Source: Miltoncostaea oceani (GTDB taxonomy: Bacteria > Actinomycetota > Thermoleophilia > Miltoncostaeales > Miltoncostaeaceae). From it: a stretch of 64,000 nucleotides of DNA. Positions 42,643-51,174 of this stretch are shown here, in pieces. The DNA lies in the NCBI RefSeq assembly GCF_018141545.1, contig NZ_CP064356.1, positions 186,001-250,000 on the forward strand, given 5' to 3'. A program made the position numbers and the translations under genes. The number at the start of each line of letters is the position of its first letter. Positions within the stretch are counted from its first letter, which is position 1. The notes below the pieces were generated by a model. That model saw only the letters and a program-made list of their open reading frames with translations. It made no database searches and had not been told where the DNA came from.

Positions 42643-43806
42643 TCAACCCCAGCCCGGTGAGAGTCGCACCCGCATAGCCGCACTGGAGGTGGAGCCCGCT
42701 TCATACGTCACGAGGATGAGGATCTTCGCGGTGACCGGAGGATCACCGGTCCATGTCGTCCCGCCGTTCTGCGCCGGGATCCGCAGCGGACCGTCGATGA
42801 GTCCCGCGGGCTGGAGGAAGCCCGCGAACCTCCTGCGGCGACCGTCCTTCAGGGGTCCGCTCCAGCGCGGATCACCGAGCACCACGCGACGGCCCGCGAT
42901 CTTGGCGACGACCCGGAGGGCGGGCTTGCGCAACCAGATCATGAGGCCGACCCGGTCGCACGCGAACGAGCTCGCGGGTGAGCAGACGACGCCCAGATAG
43001 GGAGGGCGGGTTTGCAGCAGTCGGGCCTGCGAGCCGAACGGCTCGACCTTCACCGGAGGGAGTGGGCCGCCGATCTCCACCGGTATCGACTCGCGCCAGG
43101 CGGTGACCACGCCGTCGCTCGTTCGGTAGTCGATCACAGCCCGCCTGGTCAGGGGATCGAGGGCGGCGTGGAAGACGTTCCCGACGACCGGGAGCACCCG
43201 CCCGTTCACCGATACCTCGACGATCGCGTCGGGAACGAGCCCGTAGACGATGTGCGCGTTGTCGAGCACCTCCCCACCGGCGAGCGACACACGCGGCTGC
43301 CCGGGCGGTCCACATCCCGACGAGCCACCTCCGCGGCTGCCCAGGACGCGCGTGCAGATCGCCCCCGCCGACGTCTTTGCGAGGATGTAGCGATTGCCGG
43401 CCTCCGAGTCGGCCAGGCGGACCGTGTCCGGGACGACGCGCTCGGGGTACTGACCGTCGACAAGCGACGCTTCATCCCCGGTCTGGGCTCGATCGAAGAT
43501 GCCGTAATGGATCGAGGGCGGGGCGACGCTCGCCGTGGGCGAGTCCTCCCCTCCGTGTACGAAGAGGAGCAGCCCCGCCACTAGCGCCACGAGTGCACCT
43601 GCTCCGGCGACGCTCATTGTGCGACGCGTCAGGCCCGCGACGCGACGCCGCCGTGTCGTCGCACGCACGGGCGCCTCGGACAGGATGCGAGCGAGCGTCT
43701 GGCGCGCAGCGGACGACTCCCCGGCGCCGGAAAGAGCCTCCGCCGACACCGGGTCGGCCTGGCGGAGCGCGCGGTCGGCTCGCTCGAGATCCGCGGTCCG
43801 CCTCAT
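42643..43806 (-). CDS. Membrane anti-sigma-like protein (cassette 3)
   Basis: A 387-residue protein that overlaps the cassette 3 sigma stop (ATGA). A cytoplasmic helical segment (1-65) is followed by one span (SVAGAGALVALVAGLLLFV) and about 300 external residues. The outer part opens HYGIFDRAQTGDE, and has a cysteine-containing AICTRVLGS and a GLVPDAIVEVSV strand, a pattern that recurs in predicted sensor proteins of Solirubrobacterales, to my recollection. It has no catalytic motif. It is most likely a sensor and anti-sigma factor. Confidence 0.7.
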   Translation of the reverse strand: MRRTADLERADRALRQADPVSAEALSGAGESSAARQTLARILSEAPVRATTRRRRVAGLTRRTMSVAGAGALVALVAGLLLFVHGGEDSPTASVAPPSIHYGIFDRAQTGDEASLVDGQYPERVVPDTVRLADSEAGNRYILAKTSAGAICTRVLGSRGGGSSGCGPPGQPRVSLAGGEVLDNAHIVYGLVPDAIVEVSVNGRVLPVVGNVFHAALDPLTRRAVIDYRTSDGVVTAWRESIPVEIGGPLPPVKVEPFGSQARLLQTRPPYLGVVCSPASSFACDRVGLMIWLRKPALRVVAKIAGRRVVLGDPRWSGPLKDGRRRRFAGFLQPAGLIDGPLRIPAQNGGTTWTGDPPVTAKILILVTYEAGSTSSAAMRVRLSPGWG

Positions 43807-44354
43807 CGGGTCCCCTCCTGGTCTGGCGTGGTGATCGGCCCCGTGGGCTCCGGGATCGCCCGGTCCGGGCCGAGAGCAGCGGCGAACCGGCGCCGGGCGC
43901 GGTGAAGGCGGACGCGGAACGCGGTCTCGGTGCACCCGCACACCGCGGCCGCCTCGGCGCGCCCGAGCCCATCCCATGCCGTCAGGAGGAGGGCCTCGCG
44001 CTCCCGCGCCGTCAAGCGCGTGAGGGCGCTGCGGACCGCGTCGCCAGTGTGATCCGGGGGAGCACCGCTCGCCGTCCGGGCGTCCTCTTCCAGGCGTGCG
44101 TGGAGACCCTCCCGCCGTCCCTCGGCACGCCGCTGATTGGCGAGCGTGCGACGTGCGACGCCAAGCAGCCACGGCCGGGGCTCGGCGGGCACATCGGCCA
44201 GGCGGCGCCAGGCGACCGTGAAGACCTCGGCGGCGACATCCGCCGCGACGTCGTCGGGCGCCCGTCGTCGCCCGTAGGCCAGCACCGCCGCGTAGTGCTC
44301 GCGCCAGAGGGCTTCGAGTCGGTCGGCATCGCGGTCGCGGTCGTCCATGTCCAT
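43803..44354 (-). CDS. ECF sigma factor (cassette 3)
   Basis: A 183-residue sigma factor from ATG 44354 (MDMDDRDRDADRLEALW); a longer open frame upstream lacks sigma character. Region 2: AVLAYGRRRAPDDVAADVAA, EVFTVAWRRLADV and WLLGVARRTLANQRRAEGRR. Region 4: LTAREREALLLTAWDGLGRA and VCGCTETAFRVRLHRARRRF. The region 4 cysteine pair (CGC) is unusual and could be redox-sensitive. It belongs to the second sigma type with cassettes 2 and 5. It overlaps its partner by four bases. Confidence 0.87.
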   Translation of the reverse strand: MDMDDRDRDADRLEALWREHYAAVLAYGRRRAPDDVAADVAAEVFTVAWRRLADVPAEPRPWLLGVARRTLANQRRAEGRREGLHARLEEDARTASGAPPDHTGDAVRSALTRLTAREREALLLTAWDGLGRAEAAAVCGCTETAFRVRLHRARRRFAAALGPDRAIPEPTGPITTPDQEGTR

Positions 44355-44629
44355 CCGGTCAATGTCCGGCAGGAAGGCCCACGTTACGCGGCTCGTTCCC
44401 GATTGAGTGGAGGAGGCCGGGCGGCACGGGCTGGTTGGCCCCGACGGACCGGTGACCGCGGTCCTGGCCCCGGCAGCTGCCGATGACGAGCCGTGAGCGT
44501 CATGCGCGCAGCTTCGTCGGTCCAAGCGCCCCAGCCCGCCCCAGGCAGCCCGCGGGCCGAGCTTGTTGAGCACCATGAGGCTCGAGGGCGAGCACGCGGG
44601 GGTGCTGCGGTGCCCGTAAGGTTTCTACC

Positions 44630-45157
44630 GTGGACTGGACAGTCTTCAGCGTCGCCGTCACCGGAGCCGTGGCAACCGTGGCCGCAGCACTTCTCTCGCC
44701 TTGGTTCGCCGGGAAGACGGAGCGTTTCAGGCTGCGCGAGACACGAGAAGATCTACGCCAGGCGCGCCGCCTGGATGCGCTCTATGCCTTTCAGGAGGCA
44801 TTCCAGAAGGCGGAGGTGGCTGCGTTCTCCGTCGTGCGACTCGGCTTCGCCGTTCTGCGAGAGGACGAGATGCGTTCAGCCACCCCCTGGGCCGACGCTG
44901 AAGTGCGGTTCGGTGAGGCCATTGCCGCCGGTCGCCTCGCGGCTGCTCGCATCGTTGACGACGATCTGGTCGCCGGCTTCGATGCCTGGACAGGGGAGTA
45001 CGGGAGGCTTCTCGCTTCACTCAATCCGGACACCTGGGCGGCGCGACCTGAAGCACAACGAGCCGCGGCGGTAATCGAGTCGCAGATCCCCCTGACGGAA
45101 GTTGGGAATCGTGTCAGGGACAGGATCCGCGAGTTGATTCCCGAGCTGGGCGGCTGA
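44630..45157 (+). CDS. Hypothetical single-span membrane protein
   Basis: A 175-residue protein starting at GTG 44630. An N-terminal membrane segment (VFSVAVTGAVATVAAALLSPWF) is followed by a cytoplasmic-looking helical region (FRLRETREDLRQARRLDALYAF), with four or more long helices to the end. This layout is common in element-encoded proteins of unknown role. It stands alone between divergent sigma cassettes, with about 275 bases on its left that must hold promoters for it and for cassette 3. Confidence 0.6.
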   Translation: MDWTVFSVAVTGAVATVAAALLSPWFAGKTERFRLRETREDLRQARRLDALYAFQEAFQKAEVAAFSVVRLGFAVLREDEMRSATPWADAEVRFGEAIAAGRLAAARIVDDDLVAGFDAWTGEYGRLLASLNPDTWAARPEAQRAAAVIESQIPLTEVGNRVRDRIRELIPELGG

Positions 45158-45317
45158 GTAGCCCGTCGTCTGCGGCTCGCCGAGCGAAGCCGGCGGCCGT
45201 GGCGAGGGTGCGGGTGGACCGCCCGGCGGTCCAAGCCCCTTGAGCACATGGTCTACGACCTGAAGGGCCGCCCCTACCACGTGGCGTCAGGTCCAGGGCC
45301 TGTGGGATGATCTGCCC

Positions 45318-45868
45318 ATGCCGCTCGTCATCGTCGCGGTTCTCCTCGCCGCCGTGATCCTCGCCGCTCTCCTGATCCTCATGGCGGCGAGCGCGGCCGA
45401 GAGCGCGGTGCGGCTGGCGGGCATCGAGCGGCGGCGCGATCACCTACGCCGTGTCGGCGAGGCGACCCACGACGTCCAGCTCGCGGCAGACCACTACCAG
45501 CGCGCGATGGACTCCTCTCTCGAGCGGAGCTCCGGCGACGGGGTCCTCGCCCGGCGCGCTGAGGAGGTCCGCGACGCCGCCCATCGTTATCAGGAGACGT
45601 GCAGGCGTCTGGTGCGCGTCCTCGCGGGCGGTTCACGCCCGCCTGGGAGCCGGCACCTCCTCGACCTGCTCACCGATCCACACCACCCGGAGGCAGTCGC
45701 GACGGCGCGGCCGGCCGACGGGTCCTCGACGAACTCGTGCACCTGCAGGACGCCCTCGACGCCGCCGTCGTCCCCCTCGGACGCCCGGATGCGCTCTGGC
45801 GCCTCCGGGCGTCCTGGCGTGTCGCACTGCGATCCGCGAGGGCTCGCTTCCGGCGCGAGACAGCCTGA
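45318..45868 (+). pseudogene. Single-span membrane protein with an apparent frameshift
   Basis: From ATG 45318 the frame codes a membrane segment (VIVAVLLAAVILAALLILM) and a helical region to about EAVATA near 45700. A one-base change there would continue in the next frame as AAGRRVLDELVHLQDALDA and WRVALRSARARFRRET to the TGA at 45866-45868. That tail is protein-like, while the original frame runs on into antisense of the next gene. Joined, it would be about 183 residues. I do not recognise it. Confidence 0.45.
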
Positions 45869-45916
45869 GCGCGACCACGGCGACGGCCGGAACGCTCGGT
45901 CGATGGCGAGGCTCTC

Positions 45917-47290
45917 CTACCGGCTCTCGGAGACCGAGATGTCGATAGGGCCGCCGTTCGGATTGGTGAGGGTCGCCCAGGCCGCGATGCGAGTTCCCTC
46001 CGCCGATCCGGCGTCGAGCGGCCACGTGTTCTTGGCATGGGGAGCGACGACGGTGGCGCTCGACCAGGTGCCGGATCGGTCCATCGATGCCGAGACCACA
46101 TCGGCGCTCGACTGAGGGGCAAGCGACAGCAACCGTGACCAGAGGGCCGTGGGCGACTGCCCTCCGGCCAGGGAGAGGCTCGTCGAGGGCGGGCCGCGGT
46201 AGAGGCCCGGGCCGGCCGGGAGCGTGAAGGTGTCGAGGACCGCAGGTGGTGAGGGGGCTCCGGGGTTCGCCCCCAGTCGCGCGGCACGGATCGTGATGCT
46301 CTCCGACGGGACGGCCCATCGCACCCATGCGACGACCAGACCCTCGGCATCCGGTTGGGCCACCACGGTGCCGAAGCCGTTGACCGGGCCGCGGTCCAGT
46401 TCACTCGCTTCACTCCAGTCCACCCCGTCCGCCCGGCTTGCGACGAGCGCCGTCGCACCTCGTGCAGGACGCGCCCACATCAGGTTGAGACGCCCCTGAG
46501 CGTCGTAGGCGAGCGTCGGTTGCGCGCTGTCAGCGACGGAGGGATCGGGCAGCGCCATGTCACGCCAGAGCGCTCCGGCTGCCTCGCTTCGCGTCACAGC
46601 GAGCTGCAGCCGGGGCTTCGCGGAGCTGCCGCGGTTGATCGACGTCGCGAGGACCGCCTCTCCGCCCGGGCCGACGACCAGCTCGGGTGTGCTGAATACG
46701 TCGCCTGTATCCAGTACGGCGACGGGGTCGCTCCACCCCGCGGATGACCGGCGCGCCACGGAGATCGCGCCCCGTGGCCCCAGCGTGCTCCAGGCGACGA
46801 CGGCCTCCCCGTCTTGCCCGATGGCCGCCTTCGGAAAGTAGGACCCGCTGATGACGGGTGCGATGACCTGGGGCTCTCCCCAGCGCCCGCCGGCGGGGCG
46901 GACGCTCGCCAGCAAGACGGTTCGTGAGCGGCTCCAGAAGGCGAAGGCGACGACGCCATCGCCTCGCTGATTGACCGCCATGGAGATGTCGCGGATGCGC
47001 CACAGCTGGGAATCGACGATCGGCGCGGGGGTGCTCCAGCGGCCGCCGAGCGGGCGTTCTGCGCTCATGAGCGCCCACTGCCCACCGCTGCGCTCGGACC
47101 AGACGGCAACGCTCGTACCGTCGTCGCTGGTCGCGCTCTCAGTGCTGCCGACGAGTCCGGCCGGGGAGAGGGTCACCGGTGCGCTCCATCCCGCCGGTGA
47201 GTCATCAGCCCGAAGAACGACGATCACGAGCGCCGCGACCGCGACCGCGACCGCGACCGCGACGCCGAGTGTCATCCACCGGCGCGTCAT
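45917..47290 (-). CDS. Membrane-anchored beta-propeller-like protein (cassette 4, second)
   Basis: A 457-residue protein whose ATG overlaps the stop of the gene upstream (ATGA). It has almost no cytoplasmic segment: MTRRWMTLG, then one span (VAVAVAVAVAALVIVVL). Outside are about seven repeat units with patterns such as WSAPVTLS, DGTSVAVWSERSGGQW, GQDGEAVVAWSTLG and GPGGEAVLATS, typical of a WD/sialidase-like beta-propeller. Its short N terminus could not wrap a sigma factor, so it is likely an accessory sensor to the gene at 47287. Confidence 0.7.
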   Translation of the reverse strand: MTRRWMTLGVAVAVAVAVAALVIVVLRADDSPAGWSAPVTLSPAGLVGSTESATSDDGTSVAVWSERSGGQWALMSAERPLGGRWSTPAPIVDSQLWRIRDISMAVNQRGDGVVAFAFWSRSRTVLLASVRPAGGRWGEPQVIAPVISGSYFPKAAIGQDGEAVVAWSTLGPRGAISVARRSSAGWSDPVAVLDTGDVFSTPELVVGPGGEAVLATSINRGSSAKPRLQLAVTRSEAAGALWRDMALPDPSVADSAQPTLAYDAQGRLNLMWARPARGATALVASRADGVDWSEASELDRGPVNGFGTVVAQPDAEGLVVAWVRWAVPSESITIRAARLGANPGAPSPPAVLDTFTLPAGPGLYRGPPSTSLSLAGGQSPTALWSRLLSLAPQSSADVVSASMDRSGTWSSATVVAPHAKNTWPLDAGSAEGTRIAAWATLTNPNGGPIDISVSESR

Positions 47291-48843
47291 CCGCCACCGC
47301 CGCGGGCAGGAGGCGATCCATCGGCCACCGCGACGATCACTGCCGGTGACGAGCCACCGCCGACCCAGGCGAGCGCGCTCGTGCCGTCCTGGCCGATCGC
47401 GAGCGCCAGATGGAAGCTGACGCCGTCGATTCTCGCCCGCTCGATGGCGCCCGACAGCCCGGCGCGACGCTCGACGACGCTCTGATTGGGCTCGATCGTG
47501 CCGCGCACGAGGACGGTCGCGCGCGAGGGGTCCACGCCGAGGGCCGCCGAGAACGGCCGACCGGCCACAGGGCGTAGGGCGAGGGGCTCCCATTCACCGC
47601 CGACCGGTGCCTGGAAGGCGGACGACGAGTCGGGCAGCAGAACGGCGGTTCCCCCGTCGGCCATGGCAGCGAGCGCGCGCAGGTCGTTGAAGCCAGGGGC
47701 GGTCCGGCCGACGAGCGTCTCCGTGCTCCAGGCTCCCGAGGCATCGGCCGTGACCGCCCAGATGACCCCGGGCTGGTCGAGGTTGCGGGTGCCGCTCCAG
47801 GCGGCGACCGCCGTGCCGGCGGAGTCGATGGCCGTGGCCGGATAGGGCGGGTTGATCGTGGGCGTCCCGATCTCCGACGAAGCGCCCCACCCCGGGCGAG
47901 TCCCAAAGCGCGCGACCTGGAGCGTGTAGCGACGCTCGAGCCCCTGTCCGGCCCGGTTCGACCAGATGAGCGCGGCCCGCCCGGAGGGATCGATCGACAG
48001 CTGCGGGTCGACCGCCTCGCCAGGGCCGGATCCGACGCGCACCGGCGTCAGCCACGCGCCCGAGCTCGTGCGGGTGGACGACCAGACGGCGCCTCCCTGG
48101 TCCCAGGTCGCGACGCTCGAGCCGTCGGCGAAGACCCCGAGGCCCGGCGATTCCAGATCGCGGACGGTTGCGCTCTGGGGAGACACGTCCTCCGCGGCGC
48201 CCCAGACGCCCTCGGCCGAGCGGTGGCGCCCGACCACGGCCCAGCGGCGTGCGACGAGATCCGATAGCTCACCCGCCGGGGCGCCGCTCGGCAGCCGGAA
48301 GGTCTGGGTGATGCGCCGTCCCGCCGTGCGCTCACGCCAGATGACGGTGGTCCCGCCCTCGGCGTCCGAGCCGATCGCCGGGTAGGAGGCGCGCCGTGAC
48401 GGGTCGGAGATCCGCTCGGGCTCCGACCAGGCGGCTCCGGGCAGGCGTGTCGCGACGACGATGCGGCCCGCGCGGGCCCACGCCACCGTCACCGTCCCGC
48501 GTCCATCGATCGCGAGCACCGGTGGGCCGTCGATCTGACTGACCGGCCGACCGACGACCTCGGGGGCCCCGAACGAGAGAGAAGCCGCCGGCCCGCGCGC
48601 AGGCTCCGAGCCGCCGCGGCTGATCAGCGTCGCGGCGACGGCGGCGCCGGCCGTCAGCAGCAGGGCTGCGGCGACGAGCAGGCGCGAGCCGTGGCGCGGC
48701 CGCGGCGCGAGGGCCGCCCACCGGCGCGCGGGTGAGGATGGCGCCTCGATGCCGATCGCCGCGCGGGCGCGTGCCTCGGCGCGCTCGCTCGGCTCCGGCC
48801 AGGCCGGGCGCACATCGCGAAGCTGCTGCTCGAGGTCAGGCAC
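47287..48843 (-). CDS. Anti-sigma-like protein with beta-propeller-like sensor (cassette 4)
   Basis: A 518-residue protein from GTG 48843, which overlaps the sigma gene by eight bases. The cytoplasmic segment (1-50) starts PDLEQQLRDVRPAWPEPSER, like the partners of cassettes 6 and 7. One membrane span (RLLVAAALLLTAGAAVAATL) leads to about 440 external residues of propeller-like repeats (AIDGRGTVTVAWARAGRIVV, SIDPSGRAALIWSNRAG, AIDSAGTAVAAWSG). It is the likely anti-sigma factor of cassette 4 and is followed by a second propeller protein. Confidence 0.72.
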   Translation of the reverse strand: MPDLEQQLRDVRPAWPEPSERAEARARAAIGIEAPSSPARRWAALAPRPRHGSRLLVAAALLLTAGAAVAATLISRGGSEPARGPAASLSFGAPEVVGRPVSQIDGPPVLAIDGRGTVTVAWARAGRIVVATRLPGAAWSEPERISDPSRRASYPAIGSDAEGGTTVIWRERTAGRRITQTFRLPSGAPAGELSDLVARRWAVVGRHRSAEGVWGAAEDVSPQSATVRDLESPGLGVFADGSSVATWDQGGAVWSSTRTSSGAWLTPVRVGSGPGEAVDPQLSIDPSGRAALIWSNRAGQGLERRYTLQVARFGTRPGWGASSEIGTPTINPPYPATAIDSAGTAVAAWSGTRNLDQPGVIWAVTADASGAWSTETLVGRTAPGFNDLRALAAMADGGTAVLLPDSSSAFQAPVGGEWEPLALRPVAGRPFSAALGVDPSRATVLVRGTIEPNQSVVERRAGLSGAIERARIDGVSFHLALAIGQDGTSALAWVGGGSSPAVIVAVADGSPPARGGGG

Positions 48844-49360
48844 GGGGGGTCTCCGCGAGTCGTTCGCGCAGATCGGCCAGCGCGCGGGAGAGGCGGGAGT
48901 TGACCGTGCCGAGGGGAAGCTCGAGGGCCTCGGCGATCTCCGGCGGGGTGAGATCGAGCCAGTAGCGCATCACGATGACCGAACGACGCTCCACGGGCAG
49001 GCGGGCGACCGCCGCCTGCAGGTCACCGTCCGCGTCCGACCGGTCGACCCACTCCACGCTCGGGCTGTCATGGTCCTCGAGGTGGGTGAGGCGCCCTTCC
49101 GAGCGCAGGACGTCGATCGCACGCCGGGTGGTGATCTGTGCGATCCATGCCCCGAAGCGCGCCGGCTCCCCGAGATCGCCGAGCTTGGCGAAGGCGCGCA
49201 CGAACGCATCCTGGGCGATGTCATCGGCGAGTGCCCGGCGCCCTGAGACGGCGAAAGCGCGTCTCCAGACCGACGGCCAGTGCCGACGAAAGAGCTCCGC
49301 GCGCGCCTCGGGCACCCCGTCGCGGGCGCGTTCGACAAGACCCTGGTCGTCAGATCGCAT
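48836..49360 (-). CDS. ECF sigma factor (cassette 4)
   Basis: A 174-residue sigma factor from ATG 49360 (RSDDQGLVERARDGVPEARA). Region 2: RRHWPSVWRRAFAVSGRRAL, DIAQDAFVRAFAKLGDL and WIAQITTRRAIDVLRSEGR. Region 4: RRSVIVMRYWLDLTPPEIAE and LELPLGTVNSRLSRALADLR. The region 4 is close to those of cassettes 6 and 7. It reads leftward and is divergent from cassette 5, with a 439-base gap between them. Confidence 0.9.
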   Translation of the reverse strand: MRSDDQGLVERARDGVPEARAELFRRHWPSVWRRAFAVSGRRALADDIAQDAFVRAFAKLGDLGEPARFGAWIAQITTRRAIDVLRSEGRLTHLEDHDSPSVEWVDRSDADGDLQAAVARLPVERRSVIVMRYWLDLTPPEIAEALELPLGTVNSRLSRALADLRERLAETPRA

Positions 49361-49799
49361 GAGGTCCACACACTGTCTGACGAGCGAGGTGGGCGAACGC
49401 GTCCCGGTGTCGCGCGCCGCCGGCGGCCAAATGCCGCCGCCCCTGTTCCCCGGCATCCGGACGTGGCCCTCGGCGCCCGCAGGGATGGATCGGTGGGTGG
49501 CCGGATGTTTTTCGGCACACCGATGATGTCCAGGCCACCGACGCGCGAACACGCCAAGAGAGCGGCCGGTGCCGCTCTCTTGGCCTGGATCTCGGATCGT
49601 GACCACAGCCGCTCCGCCGGTCGGGCATGCCGAGACCGGCACGCGCTCGGATCCGACGATCAGCGCTGCAGACGGGGCCGATGGGAAACGGGTGCTGACC
49701 CGAAGTTGGCCTGGAGGGTCGAGTGCGGAGGACGCCTAAACAGAACCCGCATCCCCGGTGTCTGTATGGATGGGACGAGTCACCGAGCGGGAGCGGTCG
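49361..49799. other. Divergent control region with a long perfect hairpin
   Basis: The 439 bases between the divergent cassettes 4 and 5 have no supported gene. They hold the inverted repeat at 49553-49584: GCCAAGAGAGCGG and CCGCTCTCTTGGC, a perfect 13-base stem with a six-base loop. A candidate ECF-like element is AGAACCC near 49742-49748 with CTGTATGGA about 15 bases further on, upstream of cassette 5. Both cassettes must be controlled from here. Confidence 0.5.
49553..49584. repeat. Perfect 13-base inverted repeat (hairpin)
   Basis: Arms at 49553-49565 and 49572-49584 with a six-base loop CCGGTG. The stem is longer than most terminators here and has no T run on either side. It lies centrally between two divergently read cassettes, where it could be an operator, a transcription insulator or a bidirectional terminator of antisense RNA. 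Confidence 0.6.
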
Positions 49800-50333
49800 A
49801 TGGATGCGGGTGTCGTGACAGAGCAGCAGTCGATCCACAACGGTGGCGCCACGGCGGAGGATCTCGAGGAGCTCTATCGCGCCCGACTCGACGTGTTCGT
49901 GCGGGTCGCGGCGGCGATCACCGGCGACCGCGATTCCGCCCGCGATGCGGTCCACGATGCCTTCGCGGCGTCCCTTCGCGATCTCGCAGCCTTCCGGCGG
50001 GAGGCGGCGCTCGAGAGCTGGGTCTGGACCGCGGTAGTCAACAGCGCGCGCAATCAGCGTCGCGGGCGCCGCCGGCGTCTGCGGCATGAGGACCCCGCAG
50101 CCACACCTGAGGCGACGGCCACCGCCGTTCCGCCGCTCGACCCTGAGATCCGGGCCATGGTCGCCGCGCTCCCGGAGCGGCAGCGCCTGATGCTGTTCCT
50201 GCGGTACTTCGCAGACCTCGACTACGCGACGATCGGAGCCGTCACGGGTGTGAGCACGGGAACCGTCAGCGCGACGCTCAGCGCCGCTCATTCCGCTCTT
50301 CGAACGGCCATGGAGACAGGAGGGCACCGATGA
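49800..50333 (+). CDS. ECF sigma factor (cassette 5)
   Basis: A 177-residue sigma factor from ATG 49800, chosen for a GGGAG ribosome site; GTG 49758 would extend it by 14 residues. Region 2: LEELYRARLDVFVRVAAAIT, RDAVHDAFAASLRDLAAF and WVWTAVVNSARNQRRGRRR. Region 4: LPERQRLMLFLRYFADLDY and TGVSTGTVSATLSAAHSAL. It is of the second sigma type. Its partner starts inside its stop codon (ATGA). The basic run RRGRRRRLRH follows region 2. Confidence 0.87.
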   Translation: MDAGVVTEQQSIHNGGATAEDLEELYRARLDVFVRVAAAITGDRDSARDAVHDAFAASLRDLAAFRREAALESWVWTAVVNSARNQRRGRRRRLRHEDPAATPEATATAVPPLDPEIRAMVAALPERQRLMLFLRYFADLDYATIGAVTGVSTGTVSATLSAAHSALRTAMETGGHR

Positions 50334-50893
50334 CTGACGGCCGCGACCCCGAGGTCATGGCTCTGCTGGACCGGCACACGCCGGATCTCGACGAGCGATC
50401 AGATTGGCCGCGCGTGCTGCGGGAGGCGAAGACGGCCCGACCGACTCCCTCTCGCAGGTTCCGGCACCTCCGCTGGATCCCGACCGTCGTCGGCGCAGTC
50501 GGTCTCGCTGCTCTCATCGGGGCCCTGATCATCGCTACGCCGACCGGACGCGAGACGAGTGCGCCGCCGACCGCCGGCACGGCCAAGCCGATCACGACGG
50601 TCAGGGCCTACCTCCGAGACGAGGCAACGATCGCCGAGGTCGGGCACCTCAGAGCCGCCCTCGCCCGGCTGCTGAAGGACGGCCGCATCACCTCGTTCCG
50701 TTACGAGTCGAAGAGCGCCGCCCTTGAGCGCCTGCGTTCGCGTCTGAAGAACCCATCAATCCTCGATGAGTTGCCCGCGAACCCGGTGCCCGCGAGCTTC
50801 GTCGTCGATCTCGCCCCAGGGATTGGAGGTAAGGGTCTCGCTCGGGTGCTGGCCTCGGAGCCCGCGATCGATTCAGGGCTCGGGGTCCGATGA
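50330..50893 (+). CDS. Anti-sigma-like protein with FtsX extracellular domain-like sensor
   Basis: A 187-residue protein with a cytoplasmic segment (1-49), one span (TVVGAVGLAALIGALII, about 52-69) and an external domain at 90-176. That domain follows the FtsX extracellular domain closely: VRAYLRDEATIAEVGHLRAA, then RITSFRYESKSAALERLRSR, ILDELPANPVPASFVVDL. In FtsX this domain binds and activates peptidoglycan hydrolases at division. FtsX's other membrane helices are absent. It overlaps the sigma gene by four bases, so it is probably its anti-sigma factor with a borrowed sensor. No zinc-binding anti-sigma motif is present. Confidence 0.75.
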   Translation: MTDGRDPEVMALLDRHTPDLDERSDWPRVLREAKTARPTPSRRFRHLRWIPTVVGAVGLAALIGALIIATPTGRETSAPPTAGTAKPITTVRAYLRDEATIAEVGHLRAALARLLKDGRITSFRYESKSAALERLRSRLKNPSILDELPANPVPASFVVDLAPGIGGKGLARVLASEPAIDSGLGVR

Positions 50894-51174
50894 GCAGCGT
50901 CCCTGGTTTCGGGAGAACCCGGCTCGCCTGTGGAAAGGGGCCGTCTGCAGAGTGAGAAGAGCCGACCCCGGTGCGACGAATACAGGCAAGTGCCCCCGGA
51001 CGTCAGCGCATCGGGCCTCGGTATCCCCTTGGGACGCGAGCGATCCCCAGGCGAGCGCTCGCCGCGCTTCTGGGACCGCAAGCTTCCCCGGGGGCGTCCT
51101 GATGGATGCGTCGCCCTTCGGTATTTCCACTCGGCGATGGATGCAGACGGGCCGTTCGCGAGTCTCATTGGGGT

